From assembly GCF_900452515.1 (NCBI RefSeq), contig NZ_UGNW01000001.1, positions 3,521,103-3,585,102 of the forward strand: a stretch of DNA of 64,000 nucleotides. The letters run 5' to 3'. Below the pieces are notes generated by a model. That model worked only from the letters and a program-made list of their open reading frames with translations, searched no databases and was not told where the DNA came from. This document shows, one piece after another, positions 47,840 through 57,832 of this stretch; the first letter of the stretch is position 1, and the number at the start of each line of letters is the position of its first letter. A program made the position numbers and the translations under genes. Origin of the DNA: Legionella birminghamensis (GTDB lineage: Bacteria; Pseudomonadota; Gammaproteobacteria; Legionellales; Legionellaceae).

Positions 47840-49645
47840 CTAGGTTGTTTCGCTGGTTAAACGGGCAACGCCGCCGCTGAAGCGCCCCCAGGCCATGACT
47901 CTGGCAACCTGCTGTGACCGATTCAAATAGAGCACACCATTGTTGTCATTAATGCCCATAGCCGGAAACAATAGCAACTGGTTCAACTGGGTACCAAGGG
48001 TATAACTATCAGCACCGATGGCATAGAGGCGATTGTAGCTGTTATATTGTTCTGGCCAATTCTTGCTGGCTAGCTGATGATTAAATACCCAGGGCATGTC
48101 GCAGAAAATTATACCGTCCAAGTCCCGATCCCGCATGGTATTGGGAGTACCGGCATAGACCGTAGAGGTGGCAAACACTGGTACATCGCCCGCAAAATAA
48201 TATTTTAACAAGGGCATAATCTGCCGTGCCTTGGATGGATAGGCGAGCAGGAAAATCATATCAAAATCCTGGCGGCGAATAGGACCGGCCAGTTTCGCCT
48301 CCTCGCTACCCGGCTTAAACTGTTTCTCACTCGCTTTTTTCTCGGAAACATGGAGTAACTCGCGAATGCCTTTATTCAGGTCAGATTGGTTATCGTAAGT
48401 TAATTGATCAACCATCAGACCGCCTGAAGACTTCCATTGTTCATTGAAGGCAGTGACTATTTCACTTCCCCAGGAACCCGCTGGTGCAATGATTAAGGCA
48501 CGCCGTAGGCCTTTTTTACTAGCCTTAACAGCAACCTGTCGGGCCTCATTGCTGGGAGAAAGGCCAAAATGATAAGTATTCTGGTTATTCTCTACCTCTG
48601 CATCATTCAGAAAAATGGTCGGAACGGGATGATCAACAGCAGCAACGCGGGAGACATCCGCTTTTGTTAAAGGCCCCACTACATAATCGGCGCCATTTTC
48701 AATGGCCTGCTGGTAAAGCCCGACCACATCAGCCGAAGCGGTATCATAAACCTGGACATTTACTGTCCTGCCTGAATTATCTGCATTATGGGCAGACATA
48801 AATCCATCACGGATCGCAGTGCCCGGCCCTGCCAATGCGCCGGTCAAAGGCAGCAGCAAGGCAATCTGCTGAGGCCCACTATCATGAAAATTGGGTTTAA
48901 TCGCTGCAAGCGAAGAAGGAAGAAGGCCATTAGCCGGGTGGTCGCCATAGATCTCCTGCCATTTCTGAACCTTATAAACCAGATTTGAGCCACTGTCAGG
49001 TTGTCGGGAAATCAACGCCAGTCTTAACCAGCCCTTCAGTTCCGAACCCTCTTTCGCTTCCATGTCCATGGTATTTAATTCGGCAATGGGCAATCGGGTC
49101 AGGTCTAGCCAAAGCAGCTTTTGGTTATTGAGTTTACTCTCATCGGCAAGCAGTTTATCCAGTTTTATTCGCTCATTAATCGCATAGACTGCATTATTTC
49201 CCGCCTCATAGGCATTAGCCAGAACCTCATGATACTGGGTAATAAAATAGGGCGGAATTTCATCTGACTGTTGAATAGCCGCCAGGCGCGAAATAGCAGA
49301 TTTCGGCTGATCACGCATCATATCAATTTTTGCGAGCAGGATATTTTTTTCACTGTTTTGCACTGCATTTAATTCATTTGACTGTGTTAAAATATCATTG
49401 GCCTCGCGCCATTGCCCATCATTGAGGTAGCGGCCCGCAGCCAGAATGAGCAACCCGTTCTTTTCATCGCCCGATTGATTATTTGCCATGGCAAGATAAG
49501 CTTCAGCCGGCATACTAAACGGGGATGGCGCCTGAGACTGCCGAACCATAGGCCGGTTTTCGACCGTCGCCCTGGTGCAATACGTTAGAAAAAATACTGA
49601 CACCGTCAGTAACGATAGTTTGGCAAAACGAGATTTAACAAGCAT
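47840..49645 (-). CDS. lpoA: Penicillin-binding protein activator LpoA
   Basis: Outer-membrane lipoprotein that activates PBP1a. About 601 residues from ATG 49645 (MLVKSRFAKLSLLTVSVFFLTYC) with lipobox LTYC; longer starts would run into rsmI on the opposite strand and spoil the signal peptide. An N-terminal TPR-like helical domain (about 35-255) is followed by a periplasmic-binding-protein fold (QIALLLPLTGALAGPGTAIRDGFMSA split over about 263-290; further DYVVGPLTKADV). The order matches the E. coli yraM cluster. Confidence 0.92.
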   Translation of the reverse strand: MLVKSRFAKLSLLTVSVFFLTYCTRATVENRPMVRQSQAPSPFSMPAEAYLAMANNQSGDEKNGLLILAAGRYLNDGQWREANDILTQSNELNAVQNSEKNILLAKIDMMRDQPKSAISRLAAIQQSDEIPPYFITQYHEVLANAYEAGNNAVYAINERIKLDKLLADESKLNNQKLLWLDLTRLPIAELNTMDMEAKEGSELKGWLRLALISRQPDSGSNLVYKVQKWQEIYGDHPANGLLPSSLAAIKPNFHDSGPQQIALLLPLTGALAGPGTAIRDGFMSAHNADNSGRTVNVQVYDTASADVVGLYQQAIENGADYVVGPLTKADVSRVAAVDHPVPTIFLNDAEVENNQNTYHFGLSPSNEARQVAVKASKKGLRRALIIAPAGSWGSEIVTAFNEQWKSSGGLMVDQLTYDNQSDLNKGIRELLHVSEKKASEKQFKPGSEEAKLAGPIRRQDFDMIFLLAYPSKARQIMPLLKYYFAGDVPVFATSTVYAGTPNTMRDRDLDGIIFCDMPWVFNHQLASKNWPEQYNSYNRLYAIGADSYTLGTQLNQLLLFPAMGINDNNGVLYLNRSQQVARVMAWGRFSGGVARLTSETT

Positions 49646-49685
49646 GAAAATGAGTCCAAAACGCTGGAACCACATAGGATAAACC

Positions 49686-50537
49686 ATGGTAAATACTTCG
49701 GCAACTGTTCCCGGCACCCTTTATATTGTCGCCACACCCATTGGAAACTTGCAGGATATCAGTTTTCGCGCCCTGGAAACGCTTAAACAGGTCGATGGGA
49801 TTTTAGCAGAAGACACCCGGCATTCTGGTCAGCTCTGTCATGCGCTGGGTATTGAAAAGCCTCTGATTTCCCTGCATGAACATAATGAAAGCTCAAAAGC
49901 AGAGCAGGTGCTTGCCTGGCTGCAGTCAGGCAAGTCCTATGCTTTGATTAGCGATGCGGGAACACCACTCATTAGCGATCCCGGGTTTGTCCTTGTACGC
50001 CTGCTTCGTGAGCAGTCTATACCTGTGGTACCTGTACCTGGCTGCTGTGCATTGATTACGGCCCTTTCTGCCTCTGGGATTCCCTGCGATACTTTCAGCT
50101 TTTTAGGATTTTTACCCGCAAAAAGCAAGGCGCGTAAAGACCAGCTGCATGCTATGAAAGCCCGCTCTGAAACTCAGGTTGTTTATGAATCAACCCATCG
50201 TATTCTCGATTGTCTCAATGATGTTGCCGAAGTGTATGGGCCTGATTACCGTCTGGTATTGGCCAAGGAGCTTACCAAAACCTATGAGCATTTTGAGCAG
50301 GGAACTGCCCAGGCAATTACTGACTGGTTGCAGGCTGAATCCGGGCGCAGCAAAGGCGAGTTCGTTCTATTATTTCCACCGCTTATCCAGGAGGAAGTTA
50401 CAAACGACCATCAGCTGCTGGAAATTTTACTCGAAGAGTTACCCTTAAAACAGGCGGTAAAAATTGCCTCTCGTTTAAGTAAAACCGCAAAAAATGAACT
50501 TTATCAATTGGCATTGCAGTTAAAGCAACCGGATTAG
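49686..50537 (+). CDS. rsmI: 16S rRNA (cytidine1402-2'-O)-methyltransferase RsmI
   Basis: Methylates the ribose of C1402 in 16S rRNA. 283 residues of the tetrapyrrole-methylase fold: GTLYIVATPIGNLQDISFRAL (about 10-30), EDTRHSGQL, LISDAGTPLISDPG (about 92-105), VPGCCALITALSASGI (about 119-134). AGGAT lies 7 nt before the ATG. Divergent from lpoA with 40 nt between, as in E. coli. Confidence 0.96.
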   Translation: MVNTSATVPGTLYIVATPIGNLQDISFRALETLKQVDGILAEDTRHSGQLCHALGIEKPLISLHEHNESSKAEQVLAWLQSGKSYALISDAGTPLISDPGFVLVRLLREQSIPVVPVPGCCALITALSASGIPCDTFSFLGFLPAKSKARKDQLHAMKARSETQVVYESTHRILDCLNDVAEVYGPDYRLVLAKELTKTYEHFEQGTAQAITDWLQAESGRSKGEFVLLFPPLIQEEVTNDHQLLEILLEELPLKQAVKIASRLSKTAKNELYQLALQLKQPD

Positions 50538-50633
50538 AAAGATGAAAGCAGAAAAGTTTTCTTTGTGTTATGATCAAACAATAACTATTATGTGTTATAA
50601 AAACACAAAAACCATCTCTGCTAAGGATCAAAA

Positions 50634-52787
50634 ATGCCGCAAGTTAAAATTGAAGCAGTACAAGCATTTAAAGCCAATTCCTTACCCAAAAACGCCAATC
50701 AATTTCACCTGAACTGTCCTGATGAAGTACTTAAAAACTTTAAGACGCTATTAACAGGCTCTTCTATCCTTGGTAGTAAATTTTATAATCCCTATACCAA
50801 AAAAACGGAAAGGTTTCCCAAAAAGGCGGAAGAATTAACCGGAAGACATTTGCAAATGCTTGCGCGAAATGAGTCTTCAAATGTAACCGGGGCGATGATT
50901 ACCAATCTGTATGAGAGAATGTTAAGCGATAACCAGATTGCGCAACTGCGGGCTCTGGTTAAAGCAACAAACACGGCAGGTATTGTAACGGTGCATGCTT
51001 ACGGGGGCTATTATTCAAAGAATAAAAAATTCCCGATACCCCAGCAGATGATTGTAGTTGATCAGGCAGGATTACAGTGGCAGGCTGATTTTCGCAACAC
51101 TGGCGGTATGTTGTTTTATCCCAAGGATCCAAATGATAAACACCTGCCCGCAGGCTATGCCGCCTGGCAAAGGGATAGTTTTAAGGCGATATATGGCTCA
51201 GACCGGCCAATTAGCCCATCCGGCAATAGTAACGTTGTTCACTGGAATGGCATTGAAGGCGTTCTGGATTTCGATTTGGTCAGCAACGCCATTGCCGCAG
51301 AATTTATTCAAGCCTGGTCTGCAGTCGCTGCACAAAGCAATCAATTAAAATTAACCGCCAATGAGACAGGGGTGGCCTTCAAATTTTTAAAAGCAGGAAT
51401 GGGCTTTTTCGCTTCGGGCCTTTCCACGAATGTTAAACCCGATCTGGAGCATGCTCGATTAAAAGGCATTCTAAAGGCTTTACAAGGAATCGCTGCTCTT
51501 CCAGAGGCGGAGCGGCAGGCGGCTATTGGTAAAATCAAACGCTTGGAATTGCCTTTTTCCGGGAGCATACAAGGTAACCTACCCAAACCCTTAGGCTTTG
51601 ACGATACACTGACGCAGATTGGAGAAATAGTCGGTAAATTAGGCCTTGAGTGGGGAGGAACGCCTTCCGATGATGCTTTTGCCCCAAGACAAAATATAAA
51701 TAATAAAAATTATGTTGTGGCCTGCACCAATTGCGGTGATCCGCATGCGATGACCGGTAATGAAGGAGGATATTCCAGCGTTGATGCTGCCATGGCATCC
51801 AATGCCAGTCTTGATGTATTGAATGCGGCCTATAATCCTCATATGCAATTACGCACTATCCCGCTTTCCGCTCCACCGATAAAAAATGCAGCACCTCATG
51901 CAGAGATAACTAGTAGCATTTCTCTGGAAAAAGCACCGGATGAGTCGTCGAATGAAATAATAGAACCCCAGTTAATACCAGAATCTTCTGCACTCAATAA
52001 AGCAACTGCCGCTTCTTCACAAACAAGCAGTACATCCAGCAGTTCGCATGGTTTCTTCAACCCGCCACAAACTGGCCGTCATGAATCAGTAATGCCTTTA
52101 AGCCCTCATGTAGCTGAGGTTGTAAAAATTTTTATAACTAATGCCGCACCACAGCTAGGTTGGGCCCGTCTGTTAGAATTAGATGGTTCTTTTGTAAAAC
52201 TGGACGATCACTACATTGAGATTGGCACAAGTAACACCAGCGGTAATAAGGGCTTGGCAACTCCATCCTATGAATTGGATGTGGTTGACAGTGCTCTGGT
52301 GCTTTTAGATAAAAAGAATAAAGATTTGGCGGGTCAATGGCAGGAGGTCTCAGGTCAGGATAAAACCGAGGCCGTGTATAAAATTATGACTAAACTCCCC
52401 AAGGAATCAGTACATGCATATTTCCTGGTCCATGTTCTTCAGCAACTAAAAGGCATTGCGGATAAAAGTCCCACTCCTTTAGTAAACGCTATGGAAACAA
52501 TGGATATCTTTGCTGATCCTGGAATGCCCGCGGATGCCAGTATAAGTCTAAACCCTAAATCGCAACAGCCCTTTATTAAAGTAGGTAATGTCAAAATTGA
52601 ACTGACTGCGAGCGGCAGGGATTTAAAAATGGAATCGGTTGATGGCAAAGCACTAAGTCCAGCAGATAAACATAAAGCCGTTCATGAAATTAGCGATAAT
52701 TTAATGGTTTTGAAGGAGGCATTTTCAGCTGTAAAATTCTTCGAATCTGAAAACGAATTACCTGCTACAGGACCAGGCTTCGGCTGA
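50634..52787 (+). CDS. Large orphan two-part protein, effector candidate
   Basis: 717 residues, not recognised. AAGGAT precedes the ATG by 6 nt. The first about 420 residues form a mixed alpha/beta domain (TAGIVTVHAYGGYYSKNKKF, VHWNGIEGVLDFDLVSNAIA, VVACTNCGDPHAMTGNEGGY). A Ser/Thr-rich linker (about 425-480) leads to a second domain (about 485-705). No signal peptide or membrane helix. Domain layout and lack of bacterial homologues known to me fit a translocated protein; this is inference. It sits directly before legP, with a decayed repeat between them. Confidence 0.6.
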   Translation: MPQVKIEAVQAFKANSLPKNANQFHLNCPDEVLKNFKTLLTGSSILGSKFYNPYTKKTERFPKKAEELTGRHLQMLARNESSNVTGAMITNLYERMLSDNQIAQLRALVKATNTAGIVTVHAYGGYYSKNKKFPIPQQMIVVDQAGLQWQADFRNTGGMLFYPKDPNDKHLPAGYAAWQRDSFKAIYGSDRPISPSGNSNVVHWNGIEGVLDFDLVSNAIAAEFIQAWSAVAAQSNQLKLTANETGVAFKFLKAGMGFFASGLSTNVKPDLEHARLKGILKALQGIAALPEAERQAAIGKIKRLELPFSGSIQGNLPKPLGFDDTLTQIGEIVGKLGLEWGGTPSDDAFAPRQNINNKNYVVACTNCGDPHAMTGNEGGYSSVDAAMASNASLDVLNAAYNPHMQLRTIPLSAPPIKNAAPHAEITSSISLEKAPDESSNEIIEPQLIPESSALNKATAASSQTSSTSSSSHGFFNPPQTGRHESVMPLSPHVAEVVKIFITNAAPQLGWARLLELDGSFVKLDDHYIEIGTSNTSGNKGLATPSYELDVVDSALVLLDKKNKDLAGQWQEVSGQDKTEAVYKIMTKLPKESVHAYFLVHVLQQLKGIADKSPTPLVNAMETMDIFADPGMPADASISLNPKSQQPFIKVGNVKIELTASGRDLKMESVDGKALSPADKHKAVHEISDNLMVLKEAFSAVKFFESENELPATGPGFG

Positions 52788-52809
52788 TATATTGAAATCC
52801 GGAGCGGTG

Positions 52810-52862
52810 CCGACAGCGCTTCGCTCTGGATTGATTCGCCTTGGGCTCGCAAAGATCGAGTG
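52810..52862. repeat. Decayed copy of the TTTGCGAGCG repeat
   Basis: CGACAGCGCTTCGCTCTGGATTGATTCGCCTTGGGCTCGCAAAGATCGAGTGAC (from about 52810) resembles one inverted arm of the repeat at 15718-15820, with several changes. Confidence 0.45.
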
Positions 52863-52956
52863 ACAAAAACAGCAAAATAATACCAGCCTCGATTTAAATT
52901 CTTCCTGAATTCTGCAATAGTATATCTGCGTCGTTCTATTAATAAGGATTTTAATA

Positions 52957-53754
52957 ATGACTATTGCAAAACACCTCGGTTTTTCCAGCCTTTTTTTATC
53001 TCTGTCTCTCGCCAATGCTGCGAATCTCGGGCACATGATTGTTAGTGATCCAGTGCTTGGCAGCCGAACGATTGTCTATGAAAAAATCAATGAATTTGCC
53101 GTGGCCGAAGGGGATATCCTGCTTGCCAAAACCAGGGAACTGGACAAGGCCGGCGCTGTATTTCGCCCAAAAATTGGCGGTAATCGCTGGCAGCATGGTG
53201 TAATCCCTTTCGAAATGTCGGAAGATCTGCCGCTGATGAACAAGTTAGCAGTGCTGCAAGCTATTGCGCACTGGCAGCAGTATACGGCTTTGGAATTTGT
53301 CGAGTTAACTTCAAAAAACCGCGCGGAATATAAAGATTATATCTATTTTATACCCGCAGCAGGGACAACCTGTTCTTCCTATGTCGGCAAAATGGGCGGC
53401 AGGCAGGAGATTAATCTATCACCGCGCTGCACCACCATGAATACTGTTCATGAAATCGGCCATGCCCTGGGTTTATGGCATGAGCAATCCCGCGCAGATC
53501 GTGCCAATTATATCCGCATTGTCTGGGAAAACATTGATGAGGATCATCGTTATAACTTTGATCAGCAATTAACCGACGGTAAAGATTTTGGCGAGTATGA
53601 TTATCAATCGATTATGCATTACGGCGCCTATGCTTTTTCTAAAAACGGCCAGAGGACAATTATTCCTTTAATGGATGATGTCGAAATTGGACAACGGGTA
53701 AGATTAAGCGATAGAGATATTGCTGCGGTCAAAGCAATGTATCCAGAAACCTAA
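52957..53754 (+). CDS. legP: Astacin-family zinc protease, LegP-like
   Basis: Metzincin metallopeptidase of family M12A, 265 residues. The zinc site HEIGHALGLWHEQSRADR (165-182) is the astacin HExxHxxGxxHE motif, and the Met-turn SIMHYG with Tyr222 follows. N-terminal MTIAKHLGFSSLFLSLSLANA looks like a signal peptide. In Legionella, LegP is an astacin-like Dot/Icm substrate; astacins are rare in bacteria and mostly animal. The gene is monocistronic, convergent with aqpZ, and lies near the origin. The gene name rests on domain match. Confidence 0.9.
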   Translation: MTIAKHLGFSSLFLSLSLANAANLGHMIVSDPVLGSRTIVYEKINEFAVAEGDILLAKTRELDKAGAVFRPKIGGNRWQHGVIPFEMSEDLPLMNKLAVLQAIAHWQQYTALEFVELTSKNRAEYKDYIYFIPAAGTTCSSYVGKMGGRQEINLSPRCTTMNTVHEIGHALGLWHEQSRADRANYIRIVWENIDEDHRYNFDQQLTDGKDFGEYDYQSIMHYGAYAFSKNGQRTIIPLMDDVEIGQRVRLSDRDIAAVKAMYPET

Positions 53755-53760
53755 TCATAG

Positions 53761-53780
53761 GCTGGGCTGCAAAGCCCAGC
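53761..53780. terminator. GCTGGGCT hairpin between legP and aqpZ
   Basis: GCTGGGCT (53761-53768), loop GCAA and AGCCCAGC (53773-53780), perfect 8-bp stem six bases after the legP stop and before the aqpZ stop. Same family as 10083-10102 and 18498-18517. Confidence 0.6.
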
Positions 53781-53795
53781 AAACTAAAGCGGAGA

Positions 53796-54515
53796 TTAAC
53801 TTTCCAATGTAGAAGGGGTACGGTTATTAAAGCCCATCAGGCGATACAACCAGCCAGCTAACAGACCTCCAACGATCGGTGCCACCCAAAACATCCACAG
53901 CTGTGTTACTGCCCAATCGCCAACCACTAATGCAGGGCCTGTGCTTCTGGCAGGGTTAACCGAGGTGTTAGTGACAGGGATACTGATCAGATGAATTAAT
54001 GTCAAAGCTAAACCAATCGCTAATGGTGCAAAATTATTGGGTGCAAGCTCATTAGTCGCCCCGAGGATGATAATCAGAAACATAAAAGTCATCAGCATTT
54101 CCATTACCAGACAACTAATCATCGAATAGCCTCCAGGGGAATGATTGTCGTAACCATTCGCTGCAAAACCATTGGCCAGGCTGAATCCGGCTTTTCCACT
54201 GGCAATAAAATACAGCAGCCAGGCAGCGATAATTCCAGCGATGACCTGAGTTATGATATAGGGAATTAGATCGCGGCTATTGAATCGGCCTGCAGCAAAA
54301 AGGCCAACAGAAACAGCAGGGTTAAAATGACCGCCTGATACATAACCGAAAGCATAAACCATGGTTAGTACTGTTAAGCCAAAAGCGAGCGCTACACCTA
54401 AAATTCCAATCCCAACCTCTGGAAACGCAGCCGTCAAAACGGCACTTCCGCAGCCGCCGAAGACTAACCAAAAAGTCCCTAAAAATTCAGCACTTAAACG
54501 TTTGTACAAGGTCAT
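53796..54515 (-). CDS. aqpZ: Aquaporin Z
   Basis: Water channel of the inner membrane. About 239 residues from ATG 54515 ([21 protein letters not shown]), with AAGGA 6 nt upstream; the frame extends to 54554 without a site. Six membrane helices and two NPA loops: HFNPAVS (about 61-67) and SVNPARST (about 184-191), the latter with the selectivity-filter Arg. Lack of the glycerol-facilitator insert supports a pure water channel. Confidence 0.93.
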   Translation of the reverse strand: MTLYKRLSAEFLGTFWLVFGGCGSAVLTAAFPEVGIGILGVALAFGLTVLTMVYAFGYVSGGHFNPAVSVGLFAAGRFNSRDLIPYIITQVIAGIIAAWLLYFIASGKAGFSLANGFAANGYDNHSPGGYSMISCLVMEMLMTFMFLIIILGATNELAPNNFAPLAIGLALTLIHLISIPVTNTSVNPARSTGPALVVGDWAVTQLWMFWVAPIVGGLLAGWLYRLMGFNNRTPSTLES

Positions 54516-54660
54516 AATTATCCTTATTGTTATTTTCTCTATCCATAGATTCAATTACAACAAAAATACTATTTGCATATTGGCTGAAAAAAAGCAAGTA
54601 TAAACCCTGATTAAGCCAGTGGCCGCTTCAAGGCAGATCTATTTATAAACTGTTTTAGTA

Positions 54661-56379
54661 TCAAGCAAAGCAACACTGCCTGTGATCCTCCATACTCTCC
54701 AGATCAAGATCGTCAACTTTTTCCTCCTCTCGGGATAATAGCAATTGTTCTTCATCCCCGTTTTCCGGTTGGGGTAGTGCAGCCTGCTGCTGACGATATC
54801 TCACATAGGCATTTACCAGCTCATAGACGGCATAGGCGGCAACCATTACTAAAGCGGCTTGCCAGCAAATTGCAAAGGTTCCAATGATTAAAGCAGGCAT
54901 TACCGTATTTTTTACCATGGCAAAAATAAAATCATGGCGGGCATTCTCAAATTCCTGGGTCATCTTTCTTACCCGGTCATCCAGGATCAGTTGATCAGCC
55001 CAATATTCTTCACCATAGAACATATCAAAAGGATCATCACGGTGTTGCTTAGCCAAGGCAACTGCTTCCTGTAATCTTAAAGATTTTTCGCGATAGTCAC
55101 CGAAGGCATCAGCTGACAAATACATACCAATGGCAATCGTACACAGGGCATAGGAAGCCAATACCATTCCTGGCGGGGTAAATAACAGCGAAGCTGAAAA
55201 TCCCATGACCAATAAACTGGCTGCCGTTGCATTAAACAAAAACTTGGAATTGGCCGCTTCCCATTTTAGTTCCAGTTCGCGCAGTTGAGCCCGTACTGAT
55301 TCATGGCGGTCCAGCAGGCTTTTCTGTTCCACTTTATCATCAGTTTTCTTCAAGCGTTTATCGATATCTTCAAGTTCTTGCCGGTATTGATCTCTTTTGA
55401 TCTGAAACTCTCTCTGGGCAAGAAAACGACGCCACATAATCATGCCCACGTCAAAGACCAAAAACCCGGCAGTAATCCAGCCGGCAACTGGGGCAGCAAT
55501 ATGGAAAACAGTATTATAGTTAGTCACGCCATTCACAACAGACCACACAATATCGTTTAAAAAATTGCAATGACGCTTATACAATTCATCTAAAAAGCGC
55601 TCAGTTCTGCTGCGCAGTTTCTCTTCTTCGCTAGGGAAAAACGTATGCTTGATCAATGCGCCTGAATCGAGGATGAAACGCGCAGCAAAAAAGCCAACGC
55701 TCAATGCGCGGAAAATGGAATTAGGTAGCTCCAGATTGTGAATAATTTTTTCGGCATCAATATGATGTCCCACTAACTTGTCTAATTTCTCAAGAACATG
55801 AGTATCCCGTGCCAGGCGTAAACCGCTGCTTAAGGTCAAACGATAGAATGTCAACCAAAGACGACACACATTCAAATAGGCAATCTTGTTTCGAGCCAGG
55901 GATAAATGGGCAGGCGTCTCAACCAGATCCTGCAGTGCTGCACTGATTTTTTTTCGTAAATGGGTCAGGAATGACTCGTGTGCTTTTCGATTCTCTATAT
56001 TTTTTTTGTCAATACGGTTTTTAATTTGCTGGCAATATGCTGCAAACTGCTGAGCCTTGGCTTTCTGATCCTGTGCGTTGTAAAATATCTCAAGTGCCCG
56101 GCAGCAGAAATAGGCCCATGCCCATAGCTCATCGTTTTCCTGCTGTTTGTTCAGCTTTTTTTCCATGCTGACGAATAAATCGTTAAACTCCTGTTCAATC
56201 AACGTTTTGTTGGGAGCAATAAAGCGATAGTCAATGAGGTTTGCTTCATAGTCATCCAGTTTCCTGCCTTCTTTGATGGTAAGCCCCATATACTCTTCCA
56301 CTGCAGCTGTAGTTCGCAGTTTTTGTTCAAAAAAGTGATTTTTTTGATTCAGGAAGTTTGTATATGCATGGTTACTCAT
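54661..56379 (-). CDS. Polytopic orphan protein with acidic C-terminal block and CaaX-like tail, effector candidate
   Basis: 572 residues, not recognised. The N-terminal half is helical and charged. Hydrophobic stretches lie at about 285-315, 385-430 and 495-525 (VFHIAAPVAGWITAGFLVFD, ATAASLLVMGFSASLLF, ALIIGTFAICWQAALVMVAA). Between them is a charged coiled coil (REFQIKRDQYRQELEDIDKR). The tail SREEEKVDDLDLESMEDHR is a dense acidic block like the E-block translocation signal of Dot/Icm substrates, and the last four residues CCFA fit a CaaX box. Both readings are inference. It is monocistronic. Confidence 0.6.
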   Translation of the reverse strand: MSNHAYTNFLNQKNHFFEQKLRTTAAVEEYMGLTIKEGRKLDDYEANLIDYRFIAPNKTLIEQEFNDLFVSMEKKLNKQQENDELWAWAYFCCRALEIFYNAQDQKAKAQQFAAYCQQIKNRIDKKNIENRKAHESFLTHLRKKISAALQDLVETPAHLSLARNKIAYLNVCRLWLTFYRLTLSSGLRLARDTHVLEKLDKLVGHHIDAEKIIHNLELPNSIFRALSVGFFAARFILDSGALIKHTFFPSEEEKLRSRTERFLDELYKRHCNFLNDIVWSVVNGVTNYNTVFHIAAPVAGWITAGFLVFDVGMIMWRRFLAQREFQIKRDQYRQELEDIDKRLKKTDDKVEQKSLLDRHESVRAQLRELELKWEAANSKFLFNATAASLLVMGFSASLLFTPPGMVLASYALCTIAIGMYLSADAFGDYREKSLRLQEAVALAKQHRDDPFDMFYGEEYWADQLILDDRVRKMTQEFENARHDFIFAMVKNTVMPALIIGTFAICWQAALVMVAAYAVYELVNAYVRYRQQQAALPQPENGDEEQLLLSREEEKVDDLDLESMEDHRQCCFA

Positions 56380-56520
56380 AATTCAATCCATAAAATGCAC
56401 AGAAAGCCGAGTTTATAACTTATCATGAGACAAGCCAACAAACAAGACTTTCTGTATTTTATTTTTTCAATCTGACAATTGAAAAGCACCACCACTCAAA
56501 AACTACTTCTTGTTTTCTGC

Positions 56521-57798
56521 TTATGACGCTTCAAGGATAGCTGCAACTCCCATTCCACCTGCCGTGCAGATCGAAATCAAGCCGCGTCCGCTGCCCCTTT
56601 GGTGCAGCATTTTAGCCAAACTGGCGACGATACGTGCGCCCGTGGCTGCGAAGGGATGGCCCAGGGCAACGCTTCCACCTTTAATGTTCAAGCGTGAGCG
56701 ATCGATGGCACCCATAGGAGTATTTCTTGACAGGACACGTTGACAGTATTCCGGCGACTCCCAAGCCTTTAAGGTACAGAGGACTTGGCCCGCAAATGCT
56801 TCATGAATTTCATATAAATCAAAATCCTGAAGGGTTAACTGATTGCGTTTCAGTAATTCGCTAACGGCAATCGTCGGAGCCATCAGTAATCCTTCACCAG
56901 CAACAAAATTGACTGCGGCAACCTGCGCATCTACAAAACGGGCAAGGACAGGCAGATTATACCGTTCAGCCTGCTTTTCACTGAGCATATAAACGGCCGC
57001 AGATCCATCTGTCAAAGGGGTGCTGTTGCCAGCAGTTAAGCTGCCTTTACCACTGAGGGTATCAAAAGCCGGTTTCAGTTTGGCAAGATTTTCCAAAGAG
57101 GCATTGGCTCGTAAAATTCCGTCTCGTTTAAGGCCCATGAATTCCATTACTAAATCCTCATAAAAGCCCTCGTCATAGGCTTTTGTCCCATTCTGATGGC
57201 TCAACAGACTTAGATCATCCTGCGCTTGTCGGCTGATATTCCATTCCTTTACCATTTTTTCGGTATGTTGCCCCATGGACAGACCCGTTCGAGGTTCAAT
57301 AACCCCGGGATATTGCGGCATAAAATCACTGGGTCTAAGCGCCAAAACCGCTTTCATCTTTGAGTTAAAATCCTTTGCCTGTCGGATTTGCATTAGCTTC
57401 AAAGCAAAACTTCTTGGAAACATAACCGGAAAATCGCTATTCGTATCGACACCCCCAGCAATACCATCCTCTATCTGATAATTGGATATTTTTAAAGCAA
57501 TCTGTAAACTGGTATCCAGACTTGTTCCACAGGCACGCTGTACTGAATATCCAGGTGTTGCCGGGTTTAAACTGGTTCCCAGAACACATTCACGTGATAA
57601 ATTCCAATTGAAGGAACTATTAATCACAGCGCCTAAAGCTACATCGCCGACAATTTGATTTTCGAGCCGGAATTTCTTCACTAATGCCTCCAGTGAGGCA
57701 ATCATTAAATCCTGGGTGCTTATCTGGCTATAAGTTCCCATGGACTTAACAAACGGCGTGCGGATACCTCCGGCAATATACACAGGTCGAGTTTTCAT
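56521..57798 (-). CDS. Acetyl-CoA acyltransferase (thiolase, FadI/FadA-like)
   Basis: Thiolase of fatty acid beta-oxidation or acetoacetyl-CoA metabolism, 425 residues. Catalytic Cys in QRACGTSLD (about residue 89), the EIHEAFAGQ His, GGSVALGHPFAATGAR (about 379-394) and CTAGGMG with the second Cys are all intact. The length and the AAIQIA-like replacement suit FadI-type enzymes. Possible start ATG 57798. It stands alone, without fadB or fadJ next to it. Chain-length preference is not visible. Confidence 0.92.
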   Translation of the reverse strand: MKTRPVYIAGGIRTPFVKSMGTYSQISTQDLMIASLEALVKKFRLENQIVGDVALGAVINSSFNWNLSRECVLGTSLNPATPGYSVQRACGTSLDTSLQIALKISNYQIEDGIAGGVDTNSDFPVMFPRSFALKLMQIRQAKDFNSKMKAVLALRPSDFMPQYPGVIEPRTGLSMGQHTEKMVKEWNISRQAQDDLSLLSHQNGTKAYDEGFYEDLVMEFMGLKRDGILRANASLENLAKLKPAFDTLSGKGSLTAGNSTPLTDGSAAVYMLSEKQAERYNLPVLARFVDAQVAAVNFVAGEGLLMAPTIAVSELLKRNQLTLQDFDLYEIHEAFAGQVLCTLKAWESPEYCQRVLSRNTPMGAIDRSRLNIKGGSVALGHPFAATGARIVASLAKMLHQRGSGRGLISICTAGGMGVAAILEAS

Positions 57799-57832
57799 GG
57801 CACATCCTTTGTCAACAATTCTTTAATATAGT

